DNA from: Nocardia jejuensis NBRC 103114
Lineage (GTDB): Bacteria > Actinomycetota > Actinomycetes > Mycobacteriales > Mycobacteriaceae
Length of the DNA: 64,000 nucleotides
Reading direction: 5' to 3'
Assembly (NCBI RefSeq): GCF_001613145.1
Contig: NZ_BDBU01000019.1
Location: forward strand, 186,001 to 250,000
Positions 10,204-21,400 of this stretch are shown piece after piece. The first letter of the stretch is position 1. Every line of letters starts with the position of its first letter. Under the pieces are notes generated by a model. It made no database searches. It was not told the origin of the DNA and saw nothing but the letters and a program-made list of their open reading frames with translations. The translations under genes and the position numbers were made by a program.

Positions 10204-10457
10204 CATACCGAATGGAAGTAAAACTCCTGATGTCCGCGCAGTATTATAATGCTGTCGTCGCGGACAAAAAATTCCCACCGATTTCGGAAACCTTACATTT
10301 CTACTTCCATGGCTGCAAATAGATTCAGTGCCACCGGGGTACTGTGTGACGAGGGGATCGCATGCCGGCTGGATCTGGTTGCCACAGAGTCGGCGGCGAC
10401 CCTCGGTATCCGAAGCACACCCGGTCAGGATTGAACGAGTGTGCCCAAGCGCGACTT

Positions 10458-11636
10458 CTATACCGCGCCAGGATGTATGGCCACACTCTCAGAAAGAGCC
10501 TTGTCGAGGTCGTCCCACAAGTCTTCGACGCTCTCCAGCCCGATCGACAGGCGTAACAGATGCGGCGTAATACCCCCTGCACTCTTCCCGTGCTCCTCGA
10601 CCAACCGATGCGTCAACGCCGCCGGGTGCTCGATCAGAGTGTCGACCGATCCCAGCGACACCGCCGCGGTGATGAGTCCGAGTGCTTTCACCACCGATGA
10701 CGGATCACCGACGGTTTCGAACGCGATCATCGCACCAGGTCCACGCATCTGGCGCCCGATCAACCCGCGCGAGTCAGCACCAGGAAGGCCCGGATAATGC
10801 ACCACGGACACTCCCTGGTGCCCGGCCAGCCGCACCGCAAGAGTTGCCGCAGTCGCCTGAGCCGACCTGATCCGCAACGGCAGAGTCGGCAATCCACGGT
10901 GAAGCAGATACCCCGCCAACGGATGCAGCACGCCGCCTGTGAGGATACGCAATTGCCGCAACCGTGCCGCCCACGGCTGCGAACACGCCACCACACCGGC
11001 AAGCACATCACCGTGCCCACCGAGATACTTTGTCGCGGAATGGATCACAAACGCCGCACCAAGGTTGAACGGATTCTGCAGGATCGGCGTGGCGAACGTG
11101 TTGTCCACAGCGACCGGAACATCGGCGGCCTGCATGACGACCGCATCGATATCGACCATGGTCAGTGTCGGGTTGCCGGGCGATTCGATGAACACCAGGC
11201 CTGTGTCCGAACGCAACCCCGCTGCGACACTGTCCTGTTCGACCCACGTGACCTCGACATCAAGCAGTCCGCAAGAGAGCAGATGGTCGGTACCACCATA
11301 GACAGGACGCACCGCCACCACATGCCGTTTCCTCGCGCACGCCACCTGCACCACCGCCGTGATCGCCGCCATCCCGGACGAGAACGCGACCGCCGCAGCA
11401 GCACCTTCGAGCTGAGCCAAAGCCCGCTCGAAGCGCGCGACCGTCGGATTGTGCAGTCGCGAATACACCGGCGACGGCGAGGTCGCCGCACCCTCGGCGA
11501 ATCCCTGCAGCGCATCACCACCCGCGCACATGTCACGAATCGGATAGGTCGTCGACAAGTCCAACGGCGGGGCATGAACGCCCAGCCCCTCGAACTCGTC
11601 GCGTCCGGCGTGAACTGACAACGTCTCGATGTTCAT
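10458..11636 (-). CDS. Cystathionine gamma-synthase/lyase family PLP enzyme
   Basis: The open frame extends further upstream, but the ATG at 11636 begins the family-typical MNIETLSVHAG, giving 392 residues, the usual length. It has the Cys/Met metabolism PLP signature: the YSRLHNPTVARFERAL motif, AFSSGMAAI, FIESPGNPTL, VAVDNTFATPILQNP, and IHSATKYLGGHGD containing the PLP-binding Lys. The fold type I enzyme acts in the cytosol on sulfur amino acids. It could be a cystathionine gamma-synthase, a gamma-lyase or a methionine gamma-lyase, and the sequence alone does not separate these. An Lrp/AsnC regulator is transcribed divergently 75 bases away, which suggests amino-acid-responsive control and favours a catabolic lyase role. 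Confidence 0.9.
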   Translation of the reverse strand: MNIETLSVHAGRDEFEGLGVHAPPLDLSTTYPIRDMCAGGDALQGFAEGAATSPSPVYSRLHNPTVARFERALAQLEGAAAAVAFSSGMAAITAVVQVACARKRHVVAVRPVYGGTDHLLSCGLLDVEVTWVEQDSVAAGLRSDTGLVFIESPGNPTLTMVDIDAVVMQAADVPVAVDNTFATPILQNPFNLGAAFVIHSATKYLGGHGDVLAGVVACSQPWAARLRQLRILTGGVLHPLAGYLLHRGLPTLPLRIRSAQATAATLAVRLAGHQGVSVVHYPGLPGADSRGLIGRQMRGPGAMIAFETVGDPSSVVKALGLITAAVSLGSVDTLIEHPAALTHRLVEEHGKSAGGITPHLLRLSIGLESVEDLWDDLDKALSESVAIHPGAV

Positions 11637-11676
11637 AGCACGCAGCTTCGCGCACAACACCGGCGTGTAGTTCATC

Positions 11677-11695
11677 CGCCGAATACAATTCGGCG
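11677..11695. promoter_or_regulatory. Perfect inverted repeat, candidate Lrp operator
   Basis: CGCCGAA and TTCGGCG are separated by TACAA between the divergent PLP enzyme and the Lrp gene. The 7-base arms with an A/T-rich centre fit a dimeric Lrp/AsnC site. It ends 16 bases before the regulator start, so it could serve autoregulation as well as control of the enzyme gene. Confidence 0.6.
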
Positions 11696-11711
11696 AGGAA
11701 GGAGCTAAAAC

Positions 11712-12167
11712 GTGCTGGATTCGGTAGATCTCGCCATCGTGCGGGAGTTGCAGAACGATGCACGAATCTCCAACAAGAACCTCGCCGCGAAAGTGAACCT
11801 TGCACCGTCGACGTGTCTCGAACGCGTACGGATCCTGCGACAACGCGGGGTACTGAGGGGATTTCACGCCGATGCCGACCCAGGCGCGCTGGGACGACCA
11901 CTGCTGGCCTTCATCACGATCCGAATCCGTCCTCACACCCGCGAGATAGTCGATCCCTTCATCACCTACACCCTGCAACTGCCGGAAACCATCGCTCTAT
12001 CACATGTCGCCGGCCCGGACGACTTCCTGGTACAGGTCGCCGTGCGGGACGCGACCCACCTGAAACAGGTACTGCTCGAATGCTTCACCTCCAGACGCGA
12101 AGTGACGCAACTGCAAACACACCTCGTTTTCAGCCATATCTACAAGTGGGCTACCGACCCCATGTAG
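11712..12167 (+). CDS. Lrp/AsnC family transcriptional regulator
   Basis: A GTG start follows AAGGAG at an ideal distance. The 151-residue protein opens with the AsnC-type winged-helix motif (LDSVDLAIVRELQNDARISNKNLAAKVNLAPSTCLERV, residues 2-40). It ends with a RAM ligand-binding domain carrying the typical VAGPDDFLVQVAVRD strand. It probably binds the palindrome just upstream and responds to an amino acid, perhaps the substrate or product of the divergent PLP enzyme. Some actinobacterial homologues (BkdR/PdhR types) activate the divergent catabolic gene. The ligand is unknown. Confidence 0.92.
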   Translation: MLDSVDLAIVRELQNDARISNKNLAAKVNLAPSTCLERVRILRQRGVLRGFHADADPGALGRPLLAFITIRIRPHTREIVDPFITYTLQLPETIALSHVAGPDDFLVQVAVRDATHLKQVLLECFTSRREVTQLQTHLVFSHIYKWATDPM

Positions 12168-12648
12168 AGCCGAACATCCACCCCTACGCACGGCTCCATC
12201 GACCAAACCGCACCCTCGAGTCACACCACGAGCCTCTGATCGATGGGATGACCGTTCAGCTGCTCCGCCGTAGGTTGCCGGTGACGTCTGCCCCCTGATC
12301 GCGCGAGGCGACCGTTCGCGAGATTGCCGTGCGTGTCACGATCAGTCTCGACCACGACGTCACGGTGCGGACCTGCGGTGACGGACTCGCGACCGTCTCA
12401 CAGCAAGTCACTGTGACAGGGCTCGACCGCCGGTTACAGGTCGCGCACACCAGCACCTTCAACGGTCCGATCGAGGACCGTGACGCCACCACGGACGGCA
12501 ACAAGTGGGCGTGGATTGCCCAGGAACATCTCGGATCGGCGACCGCCGCGGATTTATACGCGGGGTCCGGTCACGTCCTGACAACCGCTTGATCGGATCG
12601 ACGGTCTGTCCACTGTTACCGGCCCGACAGCCTGGTCGAGCAAACACA
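12168..12648. other. Intergenic, one doubtful ORF
   Basis: An 87-codon plus-strand frame (12329-12592) has no family resemblance that I can name. It may be the decayed tail of a larger gene. No hairpin or RNA gene is evident. Confidence 0.35.
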
Positions 12649-13953
12649 TCAACGCTGCTCGGGAAGCCCGAGCAGGACATGTGCATTGCTGCCGGTCACA
12701 CTGAACGACGACACAGCAGCGTAACGCATCCCATCATCGCAAACCGGCCACGACTCCAGACCCTGAGCTAGCGCTAATGACGTTGTCTCCCAATCGATAT
12801 CGTACGAAGGGTTCTCGGTGCACAACCCTGGTGCGATCTGCCCGTGCACACCACACAGCAAGACCTTGATCATGCCCATCACACCCCCAGCCGCTTGCGA
12901 ATGCCCGATGTTCGACTTGACCGAACCCACCGCCGTCCTGTGTCGGCCACCATTCGCCAGGCCGTACACTTCATTCAACGCCAGCAGTTCGGCCCTGTCA
13001 TCCGCACACTTCGCGGTGCCGTGGCCCTCGATCAAACCGACCTGATCCGCGGAGACACCCGCGACCTGCAAGGTCTTTCTCATCAAACGTGCCTGGGCCT
13101 GTGCACTCGGTGCACTGATCAGTCGTGACTTGCCGTTGTGAGTACTGCCGATGCCAAGGATTCTGGCATAGACCCGGCGTCCCATCTGTCGAGCCCGCGA
13201 TTCGTGCTCGACGACCAGGACACCGGCTGCCTCACCCAACACAGTTCCCGTTGCCTCGCTCGAGTAGGACTTGCAATGACCATCCTCGGACAACGCGCGC
13301 AGACGCGAGAACGAGTAGTAGGCCATCGGCGAATTCATCACGCATACCGCTCCGGCCAACGCCCACTCGCACTCGCCGGACCGTACCGCACCTACCGCAG
13401 TCTGAAGAGCGTTGAGCGAGGAAACACACGCAGTGTCGATACTCAAGGAAGGCCCGACAATGCCCAAACACTGCGATATACGTCCAGACGCACCACCAAG
13501 CGCCATACCCGCAGCCCGATACCCGACGAGTCTGTCGATCCTCGCCGACCGCGGAGCGTGCCCTGTAAACGAAATCCCTATATAGCAGCCGACATTCTCA
13601 CCCACGAGCCGCCCAGGATCGACGCCGGCGTTCTCGAGCGCCTGCCATGCCACCCGAAGCGCGGCCCAGTGCTGTGGATCCATGGCGGCGGCCTCGTCGA
13701 CCGAGATGCCGAAGAAATCCGGATCGAATCGCGTAGCGTCGGCCAGAAACCCACCCGCATCGGGTACACGTTCCAAATCTAGTTCAACAGGAACGGGATC
13801 CAGAAGTTCGAGCCCCCATCCGCGGTCACGTGGAAACGGTTCCATCAGATCACGCCGATCCCGCAAGGCAGTCCAAAACTCCGATGCGCTTGTGACGTTG
13901 CCCGGCGCTTCCAATGCGAATCCGCTGATAACAATGGGGTCGAGCTCATTCAC
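12649..13953 (-). CDS. Stand-alone type I beta-ketoacyl synthase
   Basis: The GTG at 13953 is chosen because AAGGAAGG precedes it and the KS domain begins at once (VNELDPIVISGF). The 434 residues are a single KS domain with no AT or carrier. The catalytic Cys lies in DTACVSS (residue 176), and both His motifs are intact (EGHGTA near 310, SNIGHS near 348). It has the type I modular look, like MbtC of mycobactin synthesis, rather than FabF. It probably works in trans with the divergent NRPS/PKS line, either extending or loading a carrier-bound acyl chain. A decarboxylase-type KSQ is excluded because Cys is present. It lies about 1.2 kb from the first NRPS gene and is separated from it by transposase debris. 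Confidence 0.88.
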   Translation of the reverse strand: MNELDPIVISGFALEAPGNVTSASEFWTALRDRRDLMEPFPRDRGWGLELLDPVPVELDLERVPDAGGFLADATRFDPDFFGISVDEAAAMDPQHWAALRVAWQALENAGVDPGRLVGENVGCYIGISFTGHAPRSARIDRLVGYRAAGMALGGASGRISQCLGIVGPSLSIDTACVSSLNALQTAVGAVRSGECEWALAGAVCVMNSPMAYYSFSRLRALSEDGHCKSYSSEATGTVLGEAAGVLVVEHESRARQMGRRVYARILGIGSTHNGKSRLISAPSAQAQARLMRKTLQVAGVSADQVGLIEGHGTAKCADDRAELLALNEVYGLANGGRHRTAVGSVKSNIGHSQAAGGVMGMIKVLLCGVHGQIAPGLCTENPSYDIDWETTSLALAQGLESWPVCDDGMRYAAVSSFSVTGSNAHVLLGLPEQR

Positions 13954-14219
13954 GCGGTCATGGCCTTCCTTCTGTGCAGTTGTGCAAGGCCGCGCCGGTA
14001 CTACGTGCAGGACCAGCAAACCGAGGCCGAATCGAGCCTCAACGTAGCCTTACCTGAGGCCCACCCCCTCGGGGGCTTCCCACTGCCGAGAAGAAGCGCC
14101 GGTACCAACGCGAAAAGGCGACGGGATGGCCTATCCGAAGCATCTGAGAGTATGGATGCCTCTTGTCGGCGGTTGCACTGACTCCCAACACTATTGGCGT
14201 GATGGCCGAGAGTTGACCA

Positions 14220-14640
14220 GGTCCTGTCGCCTAGGATTGTGAGCTGATCGGCCCAGATCTCGGGGTCGATCAGGCATCAAGACGGCCGTGGCGGCTGTGA
14301 TCGGTGATCGACCCCAGGTGCTGACCGACAAGCAGCGGAAACTGCTGGAGCTGCTACTGCCCGAATGCCAGCGGCGCGTGGGCCGCAACTTTGCCGACAA
14401 TCGCCTCGCCGCTGCCCCACCGACGGCACCTGGAATCAGTGCCGATCGCGCGGCTGAACTGGTACGACACACCGGCAACTGGACTGGGTCGTGTCACTCG
14501 ACTCCACGATCGTGCGAGCCCACCAACACGCTGGCGACGCGGTGGGGGGCTAGGAATCAGCCGATCACGCCATCGGACGTTCCCACCGCGGGCTGACCCC
14601 AAGATCCACTTGCGTAGCAAGGCAACCTGAACGGTGGCGG
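14220..14640 (+). pseudogene. Degenerate IS5-type transposase
   Basis: Translating across frames gives an N-terminal LTDKQRKLLELLLPE motif near 14325. Further on comes LDWVVSLDSTIVRAHQHAGD (about 14483-14540), the DDE-region segment of IS5-family transposases with its first catalytic Asp. A last piece reads ADHAIGRSHRGLTPKIHL (to about 14615). Stops and frameshifts interrupt these pieces and the C-terminal half is missing. It is an old insertion next to the NRPS/PKS locus. Confidence 0.65.
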
Positions 14641-15123
14641 TATCTCGACTTGCCGCCGGGTGTCCGCCTATCTGCATCAGTGGGAATACGAACCGGACTC
14701 AATGGACTTAGGATTGGCTATCCGAACTCTCGAGTCGGTGTGTGCCCGGCGTAAGCGCACCTGCGCAGCGGGACCTCACGACTTTCAGTACACCTACCGA
14801 CCCACATCACCGCGGAAGGACATCGACGACCACGCTCGCACAGCCGGAAGAGACACCGTCCCACACCGAGCGGCACAAGGGACAATTACCACACTTACGC
14901 CCCAAATATGCTGTCCGCCAACCGATGTGAGACTCACCTGCCGACGCACGCGCGCACGAATTCGAGTTGGGCAGCCTCACCGCAGTTGTCATGTCAAAGC
15001 TTGTGCTACGAGGCAGTCGGATATCCACCCAAAGACATCACCCCATGCTGTCCCCCACTGCATGGTCTCGAAGGTGTGACTCGGCGCAACCGGTCAAGTT
15101 TGGCAGATAAGGGAGATATACGA
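14641..15123. other. Leader region of the NRPS/PKS operon
   Basis: No coding sequence is supported. The operon promoter must lie here. The last 20 bases contain AAGGGAGA before the first NRPS start. I see no clear operator. Confidence 0.4.
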
Positions 15124-18100
15124 ATGCCCTCACCCGAGAGAGCCCGCTTGACCCCGGAGTGGGAGTCGCTGCTGCGAGCAAAACTGGTCGAAAGCGGGCT
15201 TCTGACGCCGGCTTCATACATCCAGGCGCGACCGCCCGGCGGTGTGATTCCACTGTCCTCGACACAGCGCCGGATGTGGTTCGCACAAGCCCTGTCCCCC
15301 GACGACGCCTCCCTCAACATGAGCGTCGCCCTGCGAATCGACGGCCCACTCGACGTCTCATCGCTACAGAACAGCATGACCTGGTTGTTCGACCATCACA
15401 CCATCTTGCGGACCCGGTACCGTCGTGGCCCAGACGGTGAACCGATACAAGTGATAGAGCCGACGTGCAACCCCCCGCTCCCGACCGTCGATATCGTCAC
15501 CACATCACTGGCATTCGAGGAAACCGTCCAGGCCCTGGCCCAGGAGATCAGCGAGCGCCCGTTCGATCTCGCATCGGAACCTGCACTGCGAGTGGTTCTT
15601 TCACGAGCGGCAGCGGATTTGCATGCTCTGATCCTGGTTCTGCACCACATCGCCGCCGATGAGACCACATGGGATGTGCTGCTCTCGGATCTGTCGTCCC
15701 GGTACGCCGACCAGACCGGTCACCTCGACACCGCCACCGCGCCGCCAGCCCTTCAATACGCAGACTATGCAGTGTGGGAGCAACAGCGGCTGCGCCGCGG
15801 TGACCTCGACACTCAACTCCACTACTGGATAGACCGGCTCACCCCACTGCCGCCCACCGTCGCCTTTCCCGCCACGACACCCTTCAGCGCACAATCGGAC
15901 CCAACGGGCGAACAATGCAGGCATGCACTCCCGCGCAGCACCATCACCGGTATGCATGCTCTGGCACGAGCCCACCAGATGTCTCCGTTTCTGATCGTGC
16001 TCGCCGGGTTGGCCACGGTAGTACACCGATACACGCACGCAACGGATCTGGTGATCGGGATACCGGTCCTCGTGCGCGATCTGCCCGAAATCAAGGACAT
16101 CAGCGGCAATTTCACGAACACCCTCCCGCTCCGACTAACCATCGAGAGCCATTGGAGCATTCTGGACGTACTGCACCACACTCGATCCGCGTTCCTCGAC
16201 GCTCACAACCACCGTGACATTCCCTTCGAGCGGGTTGTCGAACAGGTTGCGCCGCAACGCACAACAGGCCGTTCACCCTTGTTCGAAGTGATGTTCGCAG
16301 CGACTCGCTCGGTCACTAGCGAACTGAACCTGGCGGGAACGACAACGACCGAGCTTCGGTTACCTCCCACGACCTCGATCTTCGACCTCGCCATCGAGCT
16401 GATCGACGACACCACCCTGGCTGCCACATTCCGCACAGCAAAGTACACCCCGGAGTTCATACAGCAAGTACTCGAGCATCTTGCCTCGGTACTGACGCAC
16501 GCGATGACCGATCCCGCTAGAGCCCTCAGCGCCCTACCCATGATCACCGAGTCACAACGCGAGCGAATCGTCCACGGCTGGAACGCCACCACCGACGCCC
16601 GCTACCCCGGCGAAAGACCCGTGCACTCACTGGTCGAGCACCACGCCCTGCGCCACCCGAATGCAATCGCGGTCGTCGCCGACACCGAGCAACTCACCTA
16701 CCGGGAACTGGACGAGCGTGCCGGAGAATTGGCGGCGCAGTTGCGCGTCGTGGGCATCGGTGCCGACAACCTCGTCGCAATCAACATGGCGCGCTCTGCG
16801 GAACTGGCGGTGGCGTTGCTCGCGATACTCAAGGCCGGTGCCGCATTCGTGCCCCTCGAACCAACATGGCCCACGCACCGGATAGCCCAGGTGTGCACAA
16901 TCGCACGGGTCGCGGCGGTGCTCACCCACGGAACTTCGGGCACACGACTACCGCCCCTGCACACACCGGTAATAGAAATCGACCAGAAGCCTAGCCGCGC
17001 AACGGGTCTCCAGAATCACGCACCCGCGGTACCGATGGCCTCCCTTGCCTACGTCGAATTCACTTCCGGCTCCACAGGCACCCCCAAAGGGGTCATGGTC
17101 ACTCATGCCGGACTCTGCAACCGACTGCTGTGGCAAGGTGCCCTCATCGGGTTCGAACCCGGCGACAGCGCCCTGCACAAATCACCACTCGGGTTCGACA
17201 TGGGTATCAACGAAATCTTCCTCCCGCTCGTGCACGGAGGCAGAGTGGTCCTGGCTCGCCCTGACACAGAAGCGGACCCCGCGGGCCTGCTCGAACAGAT
17301 CGTGCGCAACGAAATCACGTTCATCGATCTAGTACCCTCGCTGCTCGAGCCAATCCTGGACCGACCCGAATTCGCCTCGGCGGTCCACACGCTCCGCAGC
17401 GTGTGGACCGGCGGAGAGTCACTGAGCCCGGAACTGCTCGAGCGATTCACCACTGCCTGCGAGATTCCCATGTACCACGGTTACGGACCCACCGAAGCGA
17501 CCGTCGCGTGCACACACCAGATCTACCGACCAGGCACACGCAGGCACACGATCACTATCGGCACACCCAACGCCAACAATCAGATCTACATTCTCGACGA
17601 GCGTCTGCGCCCGCTCGCCCCCGGCATCCCCGGGGAACTGTATGTCGGAGGCATCCAGCTCGCCCGCGGATACCTCAGCGACCCGGCACGCACCGCCGAC
17701 CGGTTTGTCGCCGACACGGTGTCAGGCAACCTCGGTGCCCGCCTCTACCGCACCGGAGACCGAGCCCGCTTCCTGACCGACGGCACGATCGAGTTCCTCG
17801 GCCGAACAGACAACCAGCTGAAGATTCGGGGCCGCAGAATAGCGCCGGAGGAAATCGAGAACACACTCCTGACACACCCGGCCGTTCGCCGCGCGGTGGT
17901 GGTGGCCCGAGATGACCACCTGCTCGCGTACTGCGCATGCGACGAGACCGCACTGACCTGGCCCCAGCTGCACGACTGGGTGAGCACACGATTGCCACAA
18001 CAGATGATCCCCCACGCCGGGGCCATCCTCGCCGCATTACCACAGTTGCCCTCGGGCAAGATCGATCGCGGTGCAGTGCAGCGAATCCCGGTCGAATCCA

Positions 18101-18468
18101 CTGCCACACCCACCACCTATCTCGAGCCGCGGTACACCATCGAGCGGGTATTGGTGCAGCTGTGGCTCGACGTACTCGACGTTGCCCAGATCGGTGTGGA
18201 TGACAATTTCTTCGACTTGGGCGGGCACTCGCTGCTATTGGCCCGCGTACAGAAGCTGATATCCGAGCAGCTCCGATACGAGGTGCCGCTACTCGACCTC
18301 TACCAACACCCCACCGTCGCACAGCTCGCCATCCACCTGCAGGGCACCCGCCAACACGGCACCGATTCCCCGGTAGCCGGCAGCGGACTCGACTCTGCCC
18401 GCGTCCGAGCACAACGCGGACAAAGCGCCCGCACCGCGCGCCGATCACACCTCGAACATAGGCGGTAA
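15124..18468 (+). CDS. NRPS module, C-A-PCP
   Basis: The ATG at 15124 follows a good GGGAGA site and gives 1114 residues. The condensation domain (about 40-470) carries HHIAADE near 174, so the catalytic second His is present. The adenylation domain (490-1000) has A3 FTSGSTGTPKG near 645, GYGPTE, YRTGDRARF and the A10 Lys in LPSGKIDR near 977. The carrier domain has the phosphopantetheine Ser in LGGHSL near 1034. Aligned by eye to GrsA, the pocket reads D-M-N-D-W-G-G-V-A-K. Asp235 says alpha-amino acid, and an acidic residue at position 278 recalls codes for basic substrates (Lys, Arg, Orn), but no match is exact. It begins with a C domain, so it accepts an acyl or peptidyl donor made elsewhere, possibly a fatty acyl starter. 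It is the first gene of the operon. Confidence 0.92.
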   Translation: MPSPERARLTPEWESLLRAKLVESGLLTPASYIQARPPGGVIPLSSTQRRMWFAQALSPDDASLNMSVALRIDGPLDVSSLQNSMTWLFDHHTILRTRYRRGPDGEPIQVIEPTCNPPLPTVDIVTTSLAFEETVQALAQEISERPFDLASEPALRVVLSRAAADLHALILVLHHIAADETTWDVLLSDLSSRYADQTGHLDTATAPPALQYADYAVWEQQRLRRGDLDTQLHYWIDRLTPLPPTVAFPATTPFSAQSDPTGEQCRHALPRSTITGMHALARAHQMSPFLIVLAGLATVVHRYTHATDLVIGIPVLVRDLPEIKDISGNFTNTLPLRLTIESHWSILDVLHHTRSAFLDAHNHRDIPFERVVEQVAPQRTTGRSPLFEVMFAATRSVTSELNLAGTTTTELRLPPTTSIFDLAIELIDDTTLAATFRTAKYTPEFIQQVLEHLASVLTHAMTDPARALSALPMITESQRERIVHGWNATTDARYPGERPVHSLVEHHALRHPNAIAVVADTEQLTYRELDERAGELAAQLRVVGIGADNLVAINMARSAELAVALLAILKAGAAFVPLEPTWPTHRIAQVCTIARVAAVLTHGTSGTRLPPLHTPVIEIDQKPSRATGLQNHAPAVPMASLAYVEFTSGSTGTPKGVMVTHAGLCNRLLWQGALIGFEPGDSALHKSPLGFDMGINEIFLPLVHGGRVVLARPDTEADPAGLLEQIVRNEITFIDLVPSLLEPILDRPEFASAVHTLRSVWTGGESLSPELLERFTTACEIPMYHGYGPTEATVACTHQIYRPGTRRHTITIGTPNANNQIYILDERLRPLAPGIPGELYVGGIQLARGYLSDPARTADRFVADTVSGNLGARLYRTGDRARFLTDGTIEFLGRTDNQLKIRGRRIAPEEIENTLLTHPAVRRAVVVARDDHLLAYCACDETALTWPQLHDWVSTRLPQQMIPHAGAILAALPQLPSGKIDRGAVQRIPVESTATPTTYLEPRYTIERVLVQLWLDVLDVAQIGVDDNFFDLGGHSLLLARVQKLISEQLRYEVPLLDLYQHPTVAQLAIHLQGTRQHGTDSPVAGSGLDSARVRAQRGQSARTARRSHLEHRR

Positions 18469-18475
18469 AACAACC

Positions 18476-21400
18476 ATGCAGCACTCGGGGACACAGGTAC
18501 AACAGTGGCTACGAGGCGGACCTCTCGATTCGACCGAGCAGCAGACGTTGGTGGTATTTCCCCATGCTGGTGGCGGAGCCACGTTCTACCGTCCGTGGCT
18601 GGACAACGACAACTTCTCAGTGCGAATCGTGCAATACCCCGGGCGGGAAGACCGGATCTCCGAACCACGCCCATCGAATCTGAACGCACTCGCCGACGGC
18701 GTGGCCGAGGCACTCTCGAGCGCGGGCGATCGACCGATATGCCTATTCGGCCACAGCATGGGCGCGCTCGTGGCCTTCGAGGTTGCACACCGACTCGAAG
18801 CAACCGGGCGAGGCAACCCGCTGCGACTGTGTGTCTCCTCGTACACCCCTCCACATCTGCCCCGCACTGCCGCACCTCAGGACATGAACGACGAGACATT
18901 ACTCGCCCACGCACGCTTCGCCATGGGCGAAACCGGCGCCTTCGACAATCCGGCATTGCGTGCATTGGTCATCTCCGGCCTCCGAGCGGACTTTCAGATG
19001 CTCGCGCAGTACCGCACCGACCCCGAACCTCGCCTGAACGCACCGATTCTCGCACTACGAGGCGCGGAGGAGCCCATCGCCGCCACGGACATGGACGCGT
19101 GGGCGCAGCTGACCCGCAGCAGCTGTCGTTCGCTGACTCTCCCCGGCGGGCATTTCTACCTCATCCCAGAGAAGACCGCTGTACTCGACACCGTGCATCG
19201 ATGGTGCGCGGAACTCGATCAGAGCACACACCCTGTCAAGACCAACGACACCGGAACATCACCCCTACCTCAGGACAATCTCCTGCGCGAGGATGACATC
19301 GCAGTGATCGGACTCGCAGCGCGCGTTCCAGGCGCCGCGGACCTGGAAGAATTCTGGAGGAATCTCTGCACCGGCACCGAATCGCTCACTCAGTTCACCG
19401 ACGAGCAACTGCGCTCGGCCGGGGTCGGCCCCTCACAGCTCGAAGACCCACGGCTGGTGCGAGCCCGCCCGATTCTGGCCGAGGCCGCCGACTTCGATGC
19501 CACGTTCTTCGGGTACGCCCCGAGCGAGGCGCGTCTGATCGATCCACAACAACGACTTTTTCTCGAATGTGCCTGGGAAGCAGTGGAATCGGCAGGATAC
19601 GACCTGCCGCGCTACGACGGCGCGATCAGCGTATTCGCCGGCGGCTCCGGCTCGACGTACTACCGAGTCAACCTCCGCGAGAACTCAGCACACCTCGAGG
19701 CCGCGGGCTACCTACAAACAACCCTGTCGACTGAGAACGATTTCCTCGCCCCCCGCGTGTCCTACAAACTGAACCTGCGCGGACCCAGCATCTCCCTGGG
19801 CACAGGTTGTTCCACCTCACTCGTCGCGACTCACCTTGCGGTGCAAAGCATTCTGTCCGGCGAATCAGATATGGCATTGGCCGGAGGCGCGTGCATCACC
19901 TTCCCCCAGCACGCCGGATACGTGGCAGCCAGCGGCGAAGCCATCTCCCCCACCGGGCGCTGCCGTGCCTTCGACGCCGAGGCCGACGGCACGATCCTCG
20001 GCGACGGTGTCGGGGTGATCCTGCTCAAACGAGCAACCCAGGCCGTGCACGACGGCGACACGATTCTCGGCATCATCAAGGGAACCGCAGTAAACAACGA
20101 CGGCGCACACAAAGCCGGATTCGCAGCGCCCAGCATCACCGGACAAGCCCAGGTCATCGCCGAAGCATTAGCCGTTGCCGACGTACCCGCCGAAACCATC
20201 GACTACGTCGAAACCCACGGCACCGGTACACCGATCGGCGACCCGGTGGAGATCGCCGCACTCACCGACGCCTTCCGACACGACGGCGACACCAGGACCG
20301 CATCCTGCAGGCTCGGCACACTGAAACCGAATATCGGACACACCGGCCCCGCATCCGGCATCCTCGGACTCATCAAGGTTCTGCTGGCGTTTCGCCACCG
20401 GACCTACCCCCCTGCCACCAACTACACGGTGCCCAACCCGCAGATCGATCTCCCGCGAACCCCCTTCTACATAGGCTCGAGCCTGCGCGCCTGGCACGCA
20501 CCCCACGGCAAAGCACGCCGTGCCACGGTCAGCGCCTACAGCATGGGCGGCACGAATGCCCATGTCGTACTCCAGGAACCACCACCAGTCTCACGAACCA
20601 CCGACCCGGCCCCGAACGAACCACAACTGCTCCTGCTCTCCGCACGGACACCGCAGGCGCTCGCGACCACACGAAAAAACCTCGCGCGACATCTGGCGCG
20701 ACATCCCGAACACAATCTCGCCTCGGTCGCGGCCACACTGCGCATCGGACGACGCGCGTTCACTCATCGCTTCGCTGCGGTGTGCATCGACTCCGCACAC
20801 GCACAAGCAGCCCTCGACGGAATCGGGCCCACACCGTCCCTCAGCGGAATCGCCCCGGGCACACCATCGCCTGTCGCTTTTCTATTCCCTGGGCAAGGCA
20901 GCCAATTCAGTGGTATGGGAGCCCACCTCTACGCAACCTCGCCGATGTACCGGCGACATATCGACGAGTGCGCCGACAGCTTCGAACCGCTGATCGGCAT
21001 GGACCTACGCACCCTATTGTGCGATGCAGTACACGAAGCCGCGGACATCTCACTCAGGCACACCAGCGTGACCCAGCCCGCGCTGTTCACCGTCGCCTAC
21101 GCATTGACCCGACTGCTCGATCACTGTGGCGTACAACCTGTCGCCATGCTCGGACACAGTATCGGGGAGTTGGTCGCTGCCTGTGTCGCTGGTGTATTCA
21201 CTCTCGAGCAAGCCATCGAACTCGTAGCGCTCCGCGGTGACCTCATGCAGCACTGCGAGCCCGGCTCCATGGCTGCCCTCGAGGCACCGCTGGACACAGT
21301 CACCGCGATGCTCCCCGAGGGGGTATCGGTAGCAGCGATCAACGCCCCCCAGCAAATCGTCGCCACCGGAAGCGCGCACGGGGTCGACGAACTCCTCACC

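Noticed and set aside
15124..18468. Assignment of a definite amino acid to the module 1 A domain
   Set aside because: The pocket code read by eye has no exact match; an acidic residue at one position only hints at a basic substrate.
19807..21240. Plus-strand ORF of 477 codons within the PKS region
   Set aside because: Arg/His/Pro-rich translation in a shifted frame of the KS-AT coding sequence; a shadow.
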